Below are positions 50,931-62,207 of a DNA stretch of 64,000 nucleotides, one piece after another (position 1 is the stretch's first letter; each line of letters starts with the position of its first letter). The notes beneath the pieces were generated by a model, which worked only from the letters and a program-made list of their open reading frames with translations, had not been told where the DNA came from and made no database searches. Source of the DNA: Lutraria lutraria (taxonomy: Eukaryota; Mollusca; Bivalvia; Venerida; Mactridae); the NCBI GenBank assembly GCA_964023205.1, contig OZ026839.1:14414386-14478385 (forward strand). The letters run 5' to 3'. A program made the translations under genes and the position numbers.

Positions 50931-52577
50931 GTTCAAAAGTTTTAGGTTACTTGCTACCTGCTGCCGTAAGCTCAGAACTTGTGCAACTGTAAAGGAGTTT
51001 TTGAATTTTGGGGATGAAAATTCTCGATCTCCATGTGCTTTTGACTTCCTGAATTAAGTAGTACAAATAAGTTACCTGAATTCTATACAATACTTTCTGC
51101 AATTTATTTCTTCAGCTGTATTTGAAAGTCACTTGGAATTTATTCAAGGTAATGTTGACTTTTGCCTTCGGTCATTTGAATCCAAAGGTTCTTTGGGTTG
51201 ATGAATACGAATACCTTAATACGTTTTTAATAGGAAACTGTTATGCTGGGTTTATTTTGTATTTTTATGTCTCTTTGTTCTTGTATTTATAATTTTTGAA
51301 TTTGAATGTTTAATGGTATGTTCAATTATTTGTTTGTCTATGACACTTGATAATCTTATATACTGAATTCTAGCTTTATCGTCATTCGCCTTAGTTTAAT
51401 CCTCTTTTCTGTCTGTGCATGTGGCTTTAACATTTTGTTTCTATAGTAATGACTGACTAAACAAAGAGGGTGATAATTAGCTTTATGCGGCTTATATGTT
51501 ACGTTTCTCATAGCTTGCAATTTAGGTATATCATTTAATCTTTCTGTCTTCAATAATACCCTTTCTTCTAGTTTCAGAATTTATATACATGTATTTTAAT
51601 TGGTTGTTTTAATTTATGTCACTCCCACTTTTGTATGCATGACTAGCCCGCTTGGGTGGACTGGTCAAAATGTGATTCTGACAATTTATATGATAATAGG
51701 CACTTGAAATTTGTCTTAGCTGTAAGGTGGATGTCCACAGATCAGTTAGTGCGATTTCGCCATCACGTCTTATTGTGTTTCATATTTGGATTGTTGTTCA
51801 CATTGACATTATTATTGTTATCATTCCGTAAAAAAATAAAGTGGATCATAGAAGTTTTGGACTTGTAGTAACTACTGTTGAACTGTGATTAGCAACAGGA
51901 ATTCCTGTGCTGACAGATTGTACATTTAGGTAATTCCCCGAAATAAAGTAACGCGCGTACAAAACAACGAAAGACAAAGAAAATAGCGGCGTTACAAAAT
52001 ACCCATTTGCAATCAATACGTATTTCATTTAATTCAGCTGCCATTTTAGAATTACAGAATAAGTTTTCCTCAAAATTAGCGTCATGGATTATGGATAAAC
52101 TTATCGAAACCAGAAGTAATTGCATTATATATAAGTAATGTACATCTTCTTCATGGACTGTTCAAGAGCTTTCAGATTCAGGATTAAGTAAATTAAGATA
52201 TCTTGCTGGTGCAGGTACTCTCAATTTCAAAATGTCGTGTAGTTATAACTGATTCCCCTATGTGTGAAATTGAAGCAAAGCAAAATAAGTCTAGGGGGCT
52301 AATAATTGCAAATGAAAGTATTGTTTTGAAAGTTTTGAATTACAAACTGCATACAAGATCAATTAACGAATGAAAATATTTATTTGACTCTTGATTCAAT
52401 TCATGATGCTTGTAGAACGTTGTTATATATTTGTTCGATTTGACAAACATGGAGGATTTAGAGGATGAACTTTCTATTGTTTTGATATCATATTTATTTA
52501 ATTCAGTAACTGAGCATTTAATTAGGCTGTCAATCGTTGATTTTTGAAAGAATTCAAAAGGTCAATATCTAAAAGAA
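50931..52577 (+). pseudogene. Copy A of a degenerate repeated module (tail and U parts)
   Basis: Positions 50931-51237 and 52000-52210 match 54510-55030 (shared: TTTTTGAATTTTGGGGATGA; TTATGGATAAACTTATCGAA). Positions 52230-52577 match 55160-55530 (shared: TTTGACAAACATGGAG; TTCTATTGTTTTGATATCAT). The order is the same as in the second copy, so this is an earlier repeat of the same unit. Stops and frameshifts are frequent. The match is interrupted by a 762-bp insertion at 51238-51999. Confidence 0.7.
51238..51999. mobile_element. 762-bp insertion in copy A, type unknown
   Basis: Copy B reads AATAGGAAATACCCATTT without a break at 54830-54847. In copy A the same words are separated: TAGGAAA ends at 51237 and TACCCATTT starts at 52000. 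Possible duplicated AAA flanks it. No TIR, RT or hairpin end is obvious, so the element class is undetermined. Confidence 0.65.
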
Positions 52578-52578
52578 A

Positions 52579-53437
52579 CAAGAGGGCCACATTGGCCCTT
52601 TATCGCTCACCTGAAAACAAAGGCCAATAATCAATGACCAGGTAATATAGTTTCCATCTCATAAAACTCATTTTTACGTAGATTTGAGATCAAAACCAAC
52701 AATGAAGGTATACTATTGTTAAACAAGCTAAAACGTAGCAAATTGTCTAATCCAAGGGTCCATAACTCTTGAAGTTGTGGTCCGATTCAACCCATAACTT
52801 AAATTGTCCGAAACCATAAGGTCATACTCATTCATTGTAAATATGATTAGGATCGGTGAATAAATGAAGGCGCTAGAGTGTAAACCAGCTAAAATATAGC
52901 AAATATTCTAAGTCAAGGGCCCATAACTCTTGAAGATGTGGTCCGATTCCGCCCATAATCGAACTTGTTCAAGATCTTTGGGTTATACTCATTTACTGAA
53001 AATATTATTAGGATCGGTGTATAAATGAAGGCGCTAGTGTGTAAACAAGCTAAAATATAGCAAATTTTCAAAATCAAGGGCCCATAACTCTTGAAGTTTG
53101 GGTCCGATTCTATCCATAATCGAACTTGTCCAAGATATTTTGGTTATACACATTTACTGAAAATATGATTAGGATTGGTGAATAAATGAAGGCGCTAGAG
53201 TGTAAACAAGCTAAATTTAGCAAATTTTGTAATTCAAGGGCCCATAACTCTAGAAGTTATTATCAGATTTTGCCCATAATCCAACTTAGCCGAGACATTG
53301 TGGCCACATACATTGTGAGCAAGTTTAATCAAGATTCGTAAAGAGCTGCGGTTGCTAGAGTGTAAACAAACTAATTGTGGACGGACGCCGGACATTCACC
53401 GATCCTAAAAGCTCACCTGATGAATCAGGTGAGCTAA
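52579..53437 (-). mobile_element. Helitron-like (HINE-type) element, copy 2, ~160-bp repeat core
   Basis: In reverse orientation. The 5' end on the minus strand is TTAGCTCACCTGATTCATCA then GGTGAGCT, a hairpin. The 3' end is GGTGAGCGATAAAGGGCCAA then TGTGGCCCTCTTG. The core has four units of about 160 bp containing CAAGGGCCCATAACTCTTGA and AAATGAAGGCGCTAGAGTGT. The second module copy (55525-55550) preserves the uninterrupted site, so both ends are fixed to within a T-run: it inserted in a T tract with no clear target duplication. Confidence 0.8.
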
Positions 53438-53445
53438 AAAAACAA

Positions 53446-53703
53446 GCCTGATGCAGCAAAGTTTAGGCTCTTGGATAAAGACAAAAGAAACAAAACAAAA
53501 ATGACGACAGAAACCACAGATAAAGATTTCCTTTGTCCTGTGTGTAACAATGTCTGTGAGGAAGAACCTTTGGATCCTCAAGGATGTAGTATTGCTTGTG
53601 ACAAATGCAACAACTGGTTCCATTATGGTTGTGTGAAATTAACTGGGAATGAGAAATTCATCACTAAAAGTAATAGTAAATGGTTCAGTTCATCGTGTTG
53701 AAA
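53446..53703 (+). pseudogene. PHD-finger fragment, copy A
   Basis: Encodes a C4HC3 zinc finger: CPVCNNVC, then CSIACDKCNNWFHYGC, ending KWFSSSC. All eight zinc ligands are present, so the finger itself looks intact (ATG at 53501), but the frame stops right after it. It is followed by a PIF1-like helicase piece and repeated at 55547. In other proteins PHD fingers read histone tails. Here it seems part of a repeated, probably mobile, gene family. Confidence 0.75.
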
Positions 53704-53789
53704 TTAGTATACATTTTGATATTCCTAGCATTTGTTAAATTGAATTTAAACCTTCATCTAGATAAAAGTGTATACATCTATTACATGTT

Positions 53790-54360
53790 TTGTGTTTAGG
53801 TTGTTAGAAACAGAGAAGTTGATCTATCAGTAGCTACAGAGGAGGTTTGCGACGGGTCACCATCTCCAGAAACTGTAAAACTTTTAAGAAGTTTATCTAC
53901 AGAAGTATGGTCTGAAGAAGTTCGCCCTTATGGCACTAACACTGACGTGCATTTTCTTAATGGGGAGCTTTTAGACAACAAGGACTCAGAACTGCACACA
54001 CTCATTGCAAAGGATGAAGGCAATACTGAAAAGGTTATTGGTAAAGCTACCAGTTCCCAAAACCCTTTTACTGAAAGAGGGGGCCCCTGTTACAATAGCC
54101 AAACTATACTTGGTCGCCTTTTCAATGGCCAGAGAGGAACAATTCACAAGGTTCAACCAGGTTTACCAACACATTAATTTCAATGATATACTGCACTCAT
54201 GAAATGAGGAGTTATTTGAAAAATTTTATGTTGAGCTTAATAAATCTTTGACATCCAGACGCCAACTTCCTGTTATTTTAAGATTTGCAATGACTGTTCA
54301 TAGAGCTCAAAGGCAGACCATTCCTCATCTTGAAGTAGACTTCATTTTTTGCACCAGGTC
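53790..54360 (+). pseudogene. PIF1-like helicase C-terminal fragment
   Basis: Pieces of an SF1 helicase in two frames: YGTNTDVHFLNGELLD (53933 on), KLPVPKTLLLKEGAPVTIAK, RLFNGQRGTIHKV (54116 on), and, after a stop, LPVILRFAMTVHRAQRQTI (54265 on), matching the conserved TVHRAQG motif of PIF1/RRM3 helicases. The ATP-binding half is absent. Frameshifts near 54060-54115 and stops make it non-functional. PIF1-type helicases also occur in Helitrons, so a transposon origin is possible. Confidence 0.75.
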
Positions 54361-55530
54361 AGATGGTCGTAGCGATTGGGCGAGCAGTCAGTAAAAATAG
54401 CCTAAATATAAAAAATGTCAGCTTAGAAGCTGCTTCTTTGAAACACCACGACTCTGTGTATGCATTTTACCGTAAGCCATTTCAGGTGGTTCAAGATTAT
54501 TTAAGCTGCTTTTCAAAAGTTTTAGGTGACGTGCTGCCTGCAGCTGAAAGCTCAGAATGGGAAGTAAGAACTTGTGAAATTAAACAGGAGTTTTTGAATT
54601 TTGGGGATGAAAATTCACGATCTCCATGTGCTTTTGACTTTTCTAAAATTTTAAAAGTACATGTAAATAAATCAGCTGAATTCAATACAATACTTTCTGC
54701 AGAGTTCATTTCTTCAGATGAATTTAAAAGTCACTCGGAATTTATTCATAGTAATGTTGAGTTTTGCCTTCGGTCACTTGAATCCAAAGTTTCCTGGGTT
54801 AATGCATACAAAAAGATTAAACAGTTTTTAATAGGAAATACCCATTTAGAATCAATACGAATTTTATTTAATTCAGCTGACATCTTAAAATCACAGAATA
54901 AGTTTTCCTCTAAATTAGCGTCATAGATTATGGATAAACTTATCGAAGCCAAAAGTAATTGCATTATATCCAAGCAATGTACATCTTCTTCATCGACTGT
55001 TCAAGAGCTTTCAGATTCATGATTGAGTAAATTAATTAAGATATAGTGTGCTTGCGTTCACAGAATAAGGAATATACTTCATATAATCTGGGAGAACATA
55101 GGGAATGGAACAAAACTAAGTGAGGATGTAAGTTAAACTACCAAAAGCAAAGAATGCTGCAGGTACTATCAATTTCAGAATGTAATGTAGACATAAATGA
55201 TCCATCCATGTGTGAAATTGAAGCAAAGTCCAAGGGGCTAATAATTGTAAATGAAAACGTTTTTCAAAATGTTGAATTAAAAATGGCAAGAGCAATTAAC
55301 TTCCGAAAATACTTATTTGACTCTTAATTAAATTCATGATGCTTGTAGAAAAGACGTTAATAGTAACAACCAGTTACTGTCTGACTGGTTTGGTTTGTTC
55401 GATTTGACAAACATGGAGCATTTAGAGGATAAACTTTCTATTGTTTTGATATCATATTTATTTAATTCAGTAACCGAGCATTTCATTGGGCTGTCAATCG
55501 TAGATAATTTGAAAAGAATTCAAAAGGTCA
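54361..55530 (+). pseudogene. Copy B tail and U modules
   Basis: A 187-codon open segment (54363-54926) starts just after the helicase remnant. Its peptide (for example SRSPCAFDFSKILKVHVNKS) is unrecognised but is repeated in decayed form at 50931-52140. The U part (55160-55530) matches 52230-52577. It is probably the C-terminal part of the helicase-family gene. Confidence 0.6.
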
Positions 55531-55546
55531 ATACCTAAAAGAAAAA

Positions 55547-55926
55547 CCAAGCCTTATGCAGCAAAGTTCAGGCTCTTCGAGAAAGACAAGAGAAACAAAA
55601 CAGTTGACCACAGAAACAACAAATAAAGATTTCTTTGCCCTGTGTGTAGCAATATTTGTGAGGAAGAACCTTTGGACCTTCAAGCATGTAGTATTGCTTG
55701 TGATTTGTTGTTCCATTATGGTTGTGTGAAATTAACAGGGAATGAGAAATTCATCACTAAAAGTAATGGTAAATGGTTCTGTACATATTGTTGTAGAAAA
55801 AGGATGGGTAAAAAGTCAAAACGAATTGCTCCAGGACCACCTGAACTGTATGAGGGTCATATACTAGGACGAAAATTAAATTCCGGGTCCCTAAACTATT
55901 CAACAAAAAAATATTTCTTGGCATGA
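55547..55926 (+). pseudogene. PHD-finger fragment, copy B
   Basis: Same sequence as at 53446 but damaged: residues KCNNW of the finger are deleted (CSIACD runs directly into LLFHYGC), removing one zinc ligand. It extends further than copy A, with CTYCCRKRMGKKSKRIAPGPPE and a tail to 55926. The start is frameshifted relative to copy A. Confidence 0.7.
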
Positions 55927-55999
55927 ATTGATGAAATTTTGTCAGGTCAAAATCTTGGTCAATGTCCAGAATATCTGTTGGAAAAAATTTCACATACTC

Positions 56000-57370
56000 T
56001 TTAAAAAATGTTGTACGCCGGGTAAGTGTGAAAAAGCAAAATACCCATGCAAAATTATGGTATGGTAAGTATGGTATGCTAAGGCAGTTGTCCACTCGGT
56101 GGATTTTAAAAATATTTGGTTAAAATATGTTTACTAATATGTGTCATGCCCAAGACCCAGGGTAAAACTGCTTCTCAAAAGAAATCAAGTTTGTAATTTA
56201 TAAGAAATACCTATGAAACTCAGATTTTAAACATTCTATTTCAAAGCAGTGTTTGCGATTATTCGTGACTACTGTGACAAGTGGAAATTATTCACGGTTC
56301 ACAATGTTACTGGTATTATTTCATACTGATACTTGTCCGTCATTGCATGGTTTAAGCACGGAAATCCCGTGCTGGATTGTGTTAACTATATAATGAACAA
56401 TAGTGTGGTTTAATTTCACTCGAAGTTTAGTATTTGGTTAGTGAAATACTTTACACACCTACTTATTTGTTTGTGATAGGTCCATATCATTGAGAAAAAA
56501 ACTGCATTATCAAAAGAATTTCGTGCGCGGGTATGTTTTCTGCACGTGACCAGGTCTATAATCGAAAGAAGCTAAAACCTGCCCACGTGCACAATAATTT
56601 ATGTATTGGATAGATCACGAGTAACTGTTGTCTATGAAATTTAGAGTCTTGGAATTTCATAGACAACAGTTACGAGTCACTGAGGTCTAATAAGCGCCTT
56701 AATTAAGAATTTATTGTTTGTATAAACAATGTGTATGCTCCATGATTGTATAAGCATGAGCAATCACAAATTGGCCAGTGGAGTATAGATCTACTTGAAA
56801 AAATGATGGACAAAATACCTTAAATTTGTCATATATACATGGTATTACAAAAAAACAGCAATATATTGTTAGATCATTTACTTTGCCGTCATCGACACAT
56901 ACAAGGCAAAGCATTTCCTTCAGTGTTGGATTTGACGATATGATTGTCGGTTCTAATAAAAGAAAACATATTTGAGAACACGTGAAACACCCACTTCCAG
57001 ATTAAACAATAGCAAGACCAGACTAGAAATGTGACCAGGGGACACGAATACCTCCACTAGGCGCTAAGTCAAAGGAGGGGGGGGGGGCATAACTCCTGTG
57101 AAAATGTTTGGTTTTAACGGAAATCGAAGTTGACCTGTATTTTATTATTACACACCTTCGTTTAGAATATGAAACCATTCTTATTTTTTATTTCATCAGA
57201 TTTAAAGCTATTTTCAAATTCCAGGGAACCTGGTTAGGATGAATATCCAAGTCATCCTAACCAGCTACCCTGGATTTATTTAAGACTGAAATTCATACCA
57301 TTATATCCGAAAGCCACTACTAAGCTACCCTACATATTTCTGAAGTGGTAGACAATTTAATATGGGATGT
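56000..57370. other. No gene recognised; contains one hairpin
   Basis: AT-rich sequence. It holds the perfect hairpin at 56621-56673 and a G run near 57077. A minus-strand piece at 56870-56955 with CLVCVDDGK has splice-like edges but no confirmable partner. Confidence 0.45.
56621..56673. repeat. Perfect 21-bp hairpin
   Basis: GTAACTGTTGTCTATGAAAT plus T (56621-56641) is the exact reverse complement of 56653-56673, with an 11-base loop. ACGA/GAGTCAC outside extends it imperfectly. Confidence 0.9.
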
Positions 57371-57384
57371 AATATCTTAAGCCA

Positions 57385-57490
57385 AATTTGTCGTGGACAG
57401 CGTGAGCATCGCTCAGGGTTTGACCTCACAACTTCTTGATCAGTAGAACAACGCTCTAACCAGTGAGATAACCGGGCGGGCTAATATGGA
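57385..57490 (-). repeat. tRNA-derived SINE
   Basis: On the minus strand, GCCCGCCCGGTTATCTCACT then GGTTAGAGCG is an A-box region and GAGGTCAAACCCTGAGC a B-box region. The tail then reads GATGCTCACGCTGTCCACG. The D and T arm features are present but mismatched, so it is a SINE rather than a tRNA gene. Confidence 0.65.
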
Positions 57491-58340
57491 ATTATTTGCA
57501 AATAATTTACTAGAAAATCGACGTTTATTTACGTTTATTATCTCAAAATATATTTGTGTCTGAAAACTTTCCTTTTCTTTCAAACCGACAGTAATGTTTC
57601 AAATGCATAAATTAGCAAGCTCTCTTGAAACAAACATTCAATGACCTCATCGTCATGGGGTAGTGTAATTCGTAGTCAATTTCACAGTACTAAATAAGGC
57701 GACAAAGGTAATTTTACAGTCAAATATATGGTTATTTATAAAGCGTTATAATATACCTCTTCAGCTTGTCGGGTGTTGCCATGTCAATATCACTGCACAT
57801 GACCAGAGCCAGATACAATATATCGACTGTATTGCTATTGGACATGTCGGTAAATGTAAAGCCATCTCGAGCGACTGTCGAATGCTGTGTACGTCAGATA
57901 CCAAGCTCGTACATAGGCCTATCTGTGTAGAAAAAATCTGATCACGGGATTCTCGAGCACTAAGTGCTATTGGCGTTCACATGAATACCGTGACCAGGTC
58001 TTTACTACGCAAATAGACCTCGTACTCGATCGATATCCTATACACACTGACGTTCAGAAAAAAACGTCTCATCATAAAAGTGCGATAACTTAGCACATAC
58101 AAACGATATATATAGGCCACTTTTGGCGTACCATAGTGTTGTTTCTTCTGTAACCTAATGAAGCATGAAATTGCACCTCAGTCCTTCGTGTTTGCTTAAG
58201 TCATGGCTCAATGCACCTTTTGCCCGAGCGTCCCGTGTGGTTTCCTACCTGGTTACGTCGGCCAAAACTACACATGACTATACAAGAATTGATTTACAAC
58301 CAAGTAGTCACAGCAATATTTGGAAAATATCAATTTTCAA
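57491..58340. other. No gene confirmed
   Basis: Contains a minus-strand short reading frame at 57800-57757 (MCSDIDMATPDKLKR) with a donor-like GTATAT, a possible 5' exon lacking partners. Otherwise unrecognised. Confidence 0.4.
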
Positions 58341-58341
58341 A

Positions 58342-58600
58342 ATGCCGAAGTTAAATAGCAAGAATTTTGGGCATGCTTGAAGGTGGACTTTCTCAGGGTA
58401 ACGTGGCAAGACGCTTTCATGTTTCAAGATCGACAATAGTACGTCTTGTTCGACAGGTAAGGTAAAAGCATCAGGAAGCTTGTCTGATACACCCCGATCC
58501 GGTGCACCCCATGTGATGTCTGTACGACAGGACATTTTCATCCGTCAACGTCTCCTGCGAAACCGTTTCGTTACGGCGCAATACACAACGTCGGTGGTAA
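58342..58600 (+). pseudogene. Tc1-like transposase remnant, N-terminal HTH
   Basis: MPKLNSKNFG, then after a frameshift GMLEGGLSQGNVARRFHVSR with STIVRLVRQ, then after another shift SGSLSDTPRSGAP and VRQDIFIRQRLLRNRFVTA. This is the paired-like DNA-binding domain of a Tc1 transposase. The catalytic part is missing. It is a different family from the intact element at 42978. Confidence 0.8.
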
Positions 58601-59392
58601 TAGAGATTTGAGATTAGACGGTGCCGGGACGGATATTCGGAGTCTTAACTAAAGTAACATAAAAAACAACAAAATGGAAAAATGCTTGACCAGACAGGTA
58701 ATATTAATTAAGAGAACTAAAAAGCAGCTGTGTTTAATAAAATATGCATTAATACATATATTAAAAAAATGTTTCCCGTTTATCAGTTTGCGATCAGACT
58801 CGCCCTGTAAAAACATGAGGTTTTTACTCTGGAAAACTGTGCCCATTTGTCAATTTTCTGTCGCCAAATGTTGGGCCTCATCCCTGATAAGAATTCTGCC
58901 AATTTATTCGTACATTTATTTATAGTCCCATAAGCTTATATATATAAATAAATGTATTGGTCCTAATAGTTTCTGTTTGTTCTATAAAAGAGGAATCCGG
59001 TGTGTTTTCCTCCCGTGCATACATTATAGCAAGAAAAAATATTTCCGAAACCACTATCGTATTTTTTCAATATCTTTGAAATAAATACTATTTATAGAAC
59101 ACCTGTGTTTTTCCGCAGTCATGCTATGCACACGTAGTAAAGTGACGTCACGCGGTCTACATATTTCAAGTTAACAAAAGCAAACATCACAGTGAAATGA
59201 ATGTTTTCAGACGAAAAATGGCTTGTTTCGTCGGTAATAATTATTTTGGGATAATATCAGCAATTAAATGTTTTTGCATAGAAATCTATATTTTTCTACA
59301 GCAAAAAGCTAATGGGGCTTTTTTTAACACAGATAAACTAGAGCGGTGTCGGCAGTCCCCGGGTACTTTAATAGATTTTTTTTCGATTATTT
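58601..59392. other. No recognised feature
   Basis: AT-rich sequence with short ORFs only. Confidence 0.5.
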
Positions 59393-60650
59393 TTAGCTCA
59401 CCAGAGCACGAATGTGCTCACCGAAGGTGAGCTTTTGTGATCACCCTGCGTCCATTGTTCGTCGTGAAGTGGCGTCCATGTTTACTTAAAACAACATCTC
59501 CTCCTACACCGCTATGCCGATTGCAACCAAACATTGCTGGAATGATCCTTGGTTGGTCCCCTTTCAAAGTTGTTCAAAAAATTAAATTTCATTAAAAACT
59601 GGTTGCTATGGCAACAAATAGTAAAAACTTAAAAAAATATTCTTGTCCGAAAGCACAGGGCCTAGAGCTTTGATATTTGGTGTGTAGCATAGTCTAGTTG
59701 ACCTCTGCCAAGTTTGTTCAAATTATTGCCCTAGGGTCTAAATTGGCCCCGCCCCGGGGGTCACTTGATTTATATAGACTTATATAGGAAAATTTTAAAA
59801 GTCTTCTCCAAAACCGCAAGGCCTAGAGCTTAGATATTTTGTATGTGGCATTGTCCAGTGAACCTCTTCCAAGTTTGTTCAAATTATGGCATCGGGGTCA
59901 AAATTGGCCCTGCCCTGGGGTTTATTCTATTTCATATAGGAAAGTTTGAAAAATCTTCTTCTCCGAAACCACAAAGTCTAGAGCTAAGATATTTGGCATA
60001 TAGCATTGTCCAGTGGACCTCTACCAAGTTTGTTCAAATTATTGCCCTAGGGTCAAAATTGGCCCCGCCCCGGGGTCACTTGATTTATATAGACTTATAT
60101 AGGAAAATTTAAAAAAGCTTCTTCTCCGAAACCGCAAGGCCTAGAGCTTAAGATATTTTGTATGTGGCATTGTCTAGTGGACCTCTACCAAGTTTGTTGA
60201 AATTATGGCCTCGGGGTCATAATTAGCCCTGCCATGGGGTTTATTCTATTTTATATAGGAAAATTTAAAAAAATCTCCGAAACCACAATGCCTAGAGCTA
60301 AGATATTTGGTATGTAGCATTGTCTAGTGGACCTCTACCAAGTTTCTTTAAATTATTGCCCTAGGGTAAAAAAAATTGGCCCTGCCCCGGGGGTAACTTG
60401 ATTTATATATAGACTTATATAGGAAAACTTAAAAATCTCCGAAACTGCAAGGCTTAGAGCTTAGATATTTGGTATCTAGCTTTGTCTAATGGACCTCTTT
60501 TAAATCTGTTCATATAATGGCCATGGGATAAAAAACGGCCCAGATGGGTTATTGATCTTACTTGGACTCATATAGAAAACTTCAACAATGTTAATCTCCA
60601 AATGACCTTTTCTCCTGGTGAGCATTTATAGGGCCATCATGGCCCTCTTG
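59393..60650 (+). mobile_element. Helitron-like (HINE-type) element, copy 3, ~150-bp repeat core
   Basis: 5' end TTTTAGCTCACC with nested stems (GAGCAC/GTGCTC inside AGCTCACC/GGTGAGCT). 3' end GGTGAGCATTTATAGGGCCA then TCATGGCCCTCTTG. The core has about six units of ~150 bp with AAGGCCTAGAGCTTAGATAT, GTGGACCTCTACCAAGTTTG and a GCCCCGCCCCGG GC-rich patch. The core shares no obvious sequence with the cores at 20508 and 52579. Confidence 0.8.
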
Positions 60651-60944
60651 TTTAATGAAATTGGATCTATTTCAGGTGATAACTTTTCATTTCAGTCGCT
60701 TAAAGCATTATTCTGACACACTAACTAAACTTATAACAATTTTAAAACACGTCTAATATTATTTTAATCAACAAGAACACCAATGAAACTGTACAGCACT
60801 CGATCTAATCACCTTAAACATTTGCTTTACAAGCAACGCTAATTATCTTCTAATTGGTTCTGATGTTGCAATGCTGGAATGACCCTTAACATTGTCAAAT
60901 GTTTTTTTTAAACATTGTATTTGTTTGTTTGCTTGTGTGCCCCC

Positions 60945-61090
60945 ATCCTCCGTCTCACATAAAGAGACATGCTCGATAGCGGGGCTCGAACCCACGAACC
61001 TTTATCAGTAAGAGGTTACTGTGTGTAAACAGTGATAGAAGTCATCGACCTTAACAACTCGTCCAAGGAGCGGGTCTGGTACATTGTAAA
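60945..61090 (-). repeat. tRNA-derived SINE (Ser-like head)
   Basis: On the minus strand, GGACGAGTTGTTAAGGTCGA is like the A-box and D-arm of tRNA-Ser, and GTGGGTTCGAGCCCCGC is a good B box, but 60 bases of unrelated sequence lie between. A tail ending GTCTCTTTATGTGAGACGG follows. Confidence 0.55.
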
Positions 61091-61447
61091 GCCTAGATGC
61101 CTTCAAGTAACCCATAGATTTGGATTTTACTGCTCTAATGGAATTTTCTAGGGCAGTCTTGTCATACTTCAGTTGGCGACTCATCCTGTAACTATAGAAA
61201 GTAAATATTCAGAAGCGTGAACATATAACCAAATACAGTTAATGAAAATTTCACGCGTTTCGATAGTATAGCGTGAAATGGTTGTCTTTACGCGTAACGT
61301 ATTAATAAGGGTGATAAAAACACGTGATGGGATGGTCAGTGAAGTATGAAACGACGTGTAAGTGGTCATTCTACCAGGCAGCGCATACAAGTAAACGTCT
61401 TATTTATGCGCTTTACACATTAGATTGGCGAAAGTTTTTGAAGAAAA

Positions 61448-62002
61448 ATGGAAGGCGAAAACGTTATTATTTCGCACATAGAAGCATTGATTAACAGCAA
61501 GTTTACTGACTTCGAGAAACGTATCATAAAGTCACAGAAGGACATTCGCCGGGTGCAAAAATTGACTAAGAAAAGACACGAAGAAAAATTGAAGGTCAAC
61601 GCACGTGTAATCGACAAGCGTATTCAAGCAGAGGACAAACGTGACAAACGTTCTATTGGAAGACGATACAGTCCATACTTACGAACAACAAACGAGCACA
61701 ATGGTTCCATGGAAAAGTCTACAGAGAAACATGGCGGTCGTTTGCGCCGTGCAAAGCCCGGTAACTGGAGGGCTGAATGTCGTTCGGGGCAATCTGAGAT
61801 GGACACCAATGTTAAGATAAGTAAAATTGAAATTACTTGCTCAGTTGACAATTTGAAATTTAATAGCGTTGGTGACGCCTTTGCGGCATGTCCAGGGTCC
61901 TATGGCCATGATAGTTGTGGTATAAACTGTAAGCGAAATATGGAAAACTTAAATCTAGCCTTGCTCATTGGGAGAAAGCCGGTGCTAATGAGCATGTTTT
62001 AG
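61448..62002 (+). pseudogene. DIRS gag-like N-terminal frame
   Basis: 184 codons, very basic and coiled-coil-like at the start (KRIIKSQKDIRRVQKLTKKR). It ends CGINCKRN before leaving frame. The next conserved piece (HWEKAGANEHVLDVIQQGYK) is in another frame just after, so a frameshift lies near 61940. Confidence 0.65.
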
Positions 62003-62207
62003 ACGTTATACAACAGGGTTATAAAATACCATTTTATAAGTTACCTGTTTCAGTTGAATTAAGAAACAACAAATCTGCACGTGACAATTAACGCGTCCTT
62101 TGTTTCAGATGAAATTAAGAATTTATTGTTGAAAGGTTGCATCAAACCGGTACATGTATTGCCAAAAGTTGTCAATCCGTTGACTGTGGCTGTCAGTAAT
62201 TCAGAAA

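Noticed and set aside
57757..57800. Minus-strand first exon MCSDIDMATPDKLKR with donor GTATAT
   Set aside because: The next candidate exon (around 56870-56955) joins out of frame and reaches a stop, so no gene can be supported.
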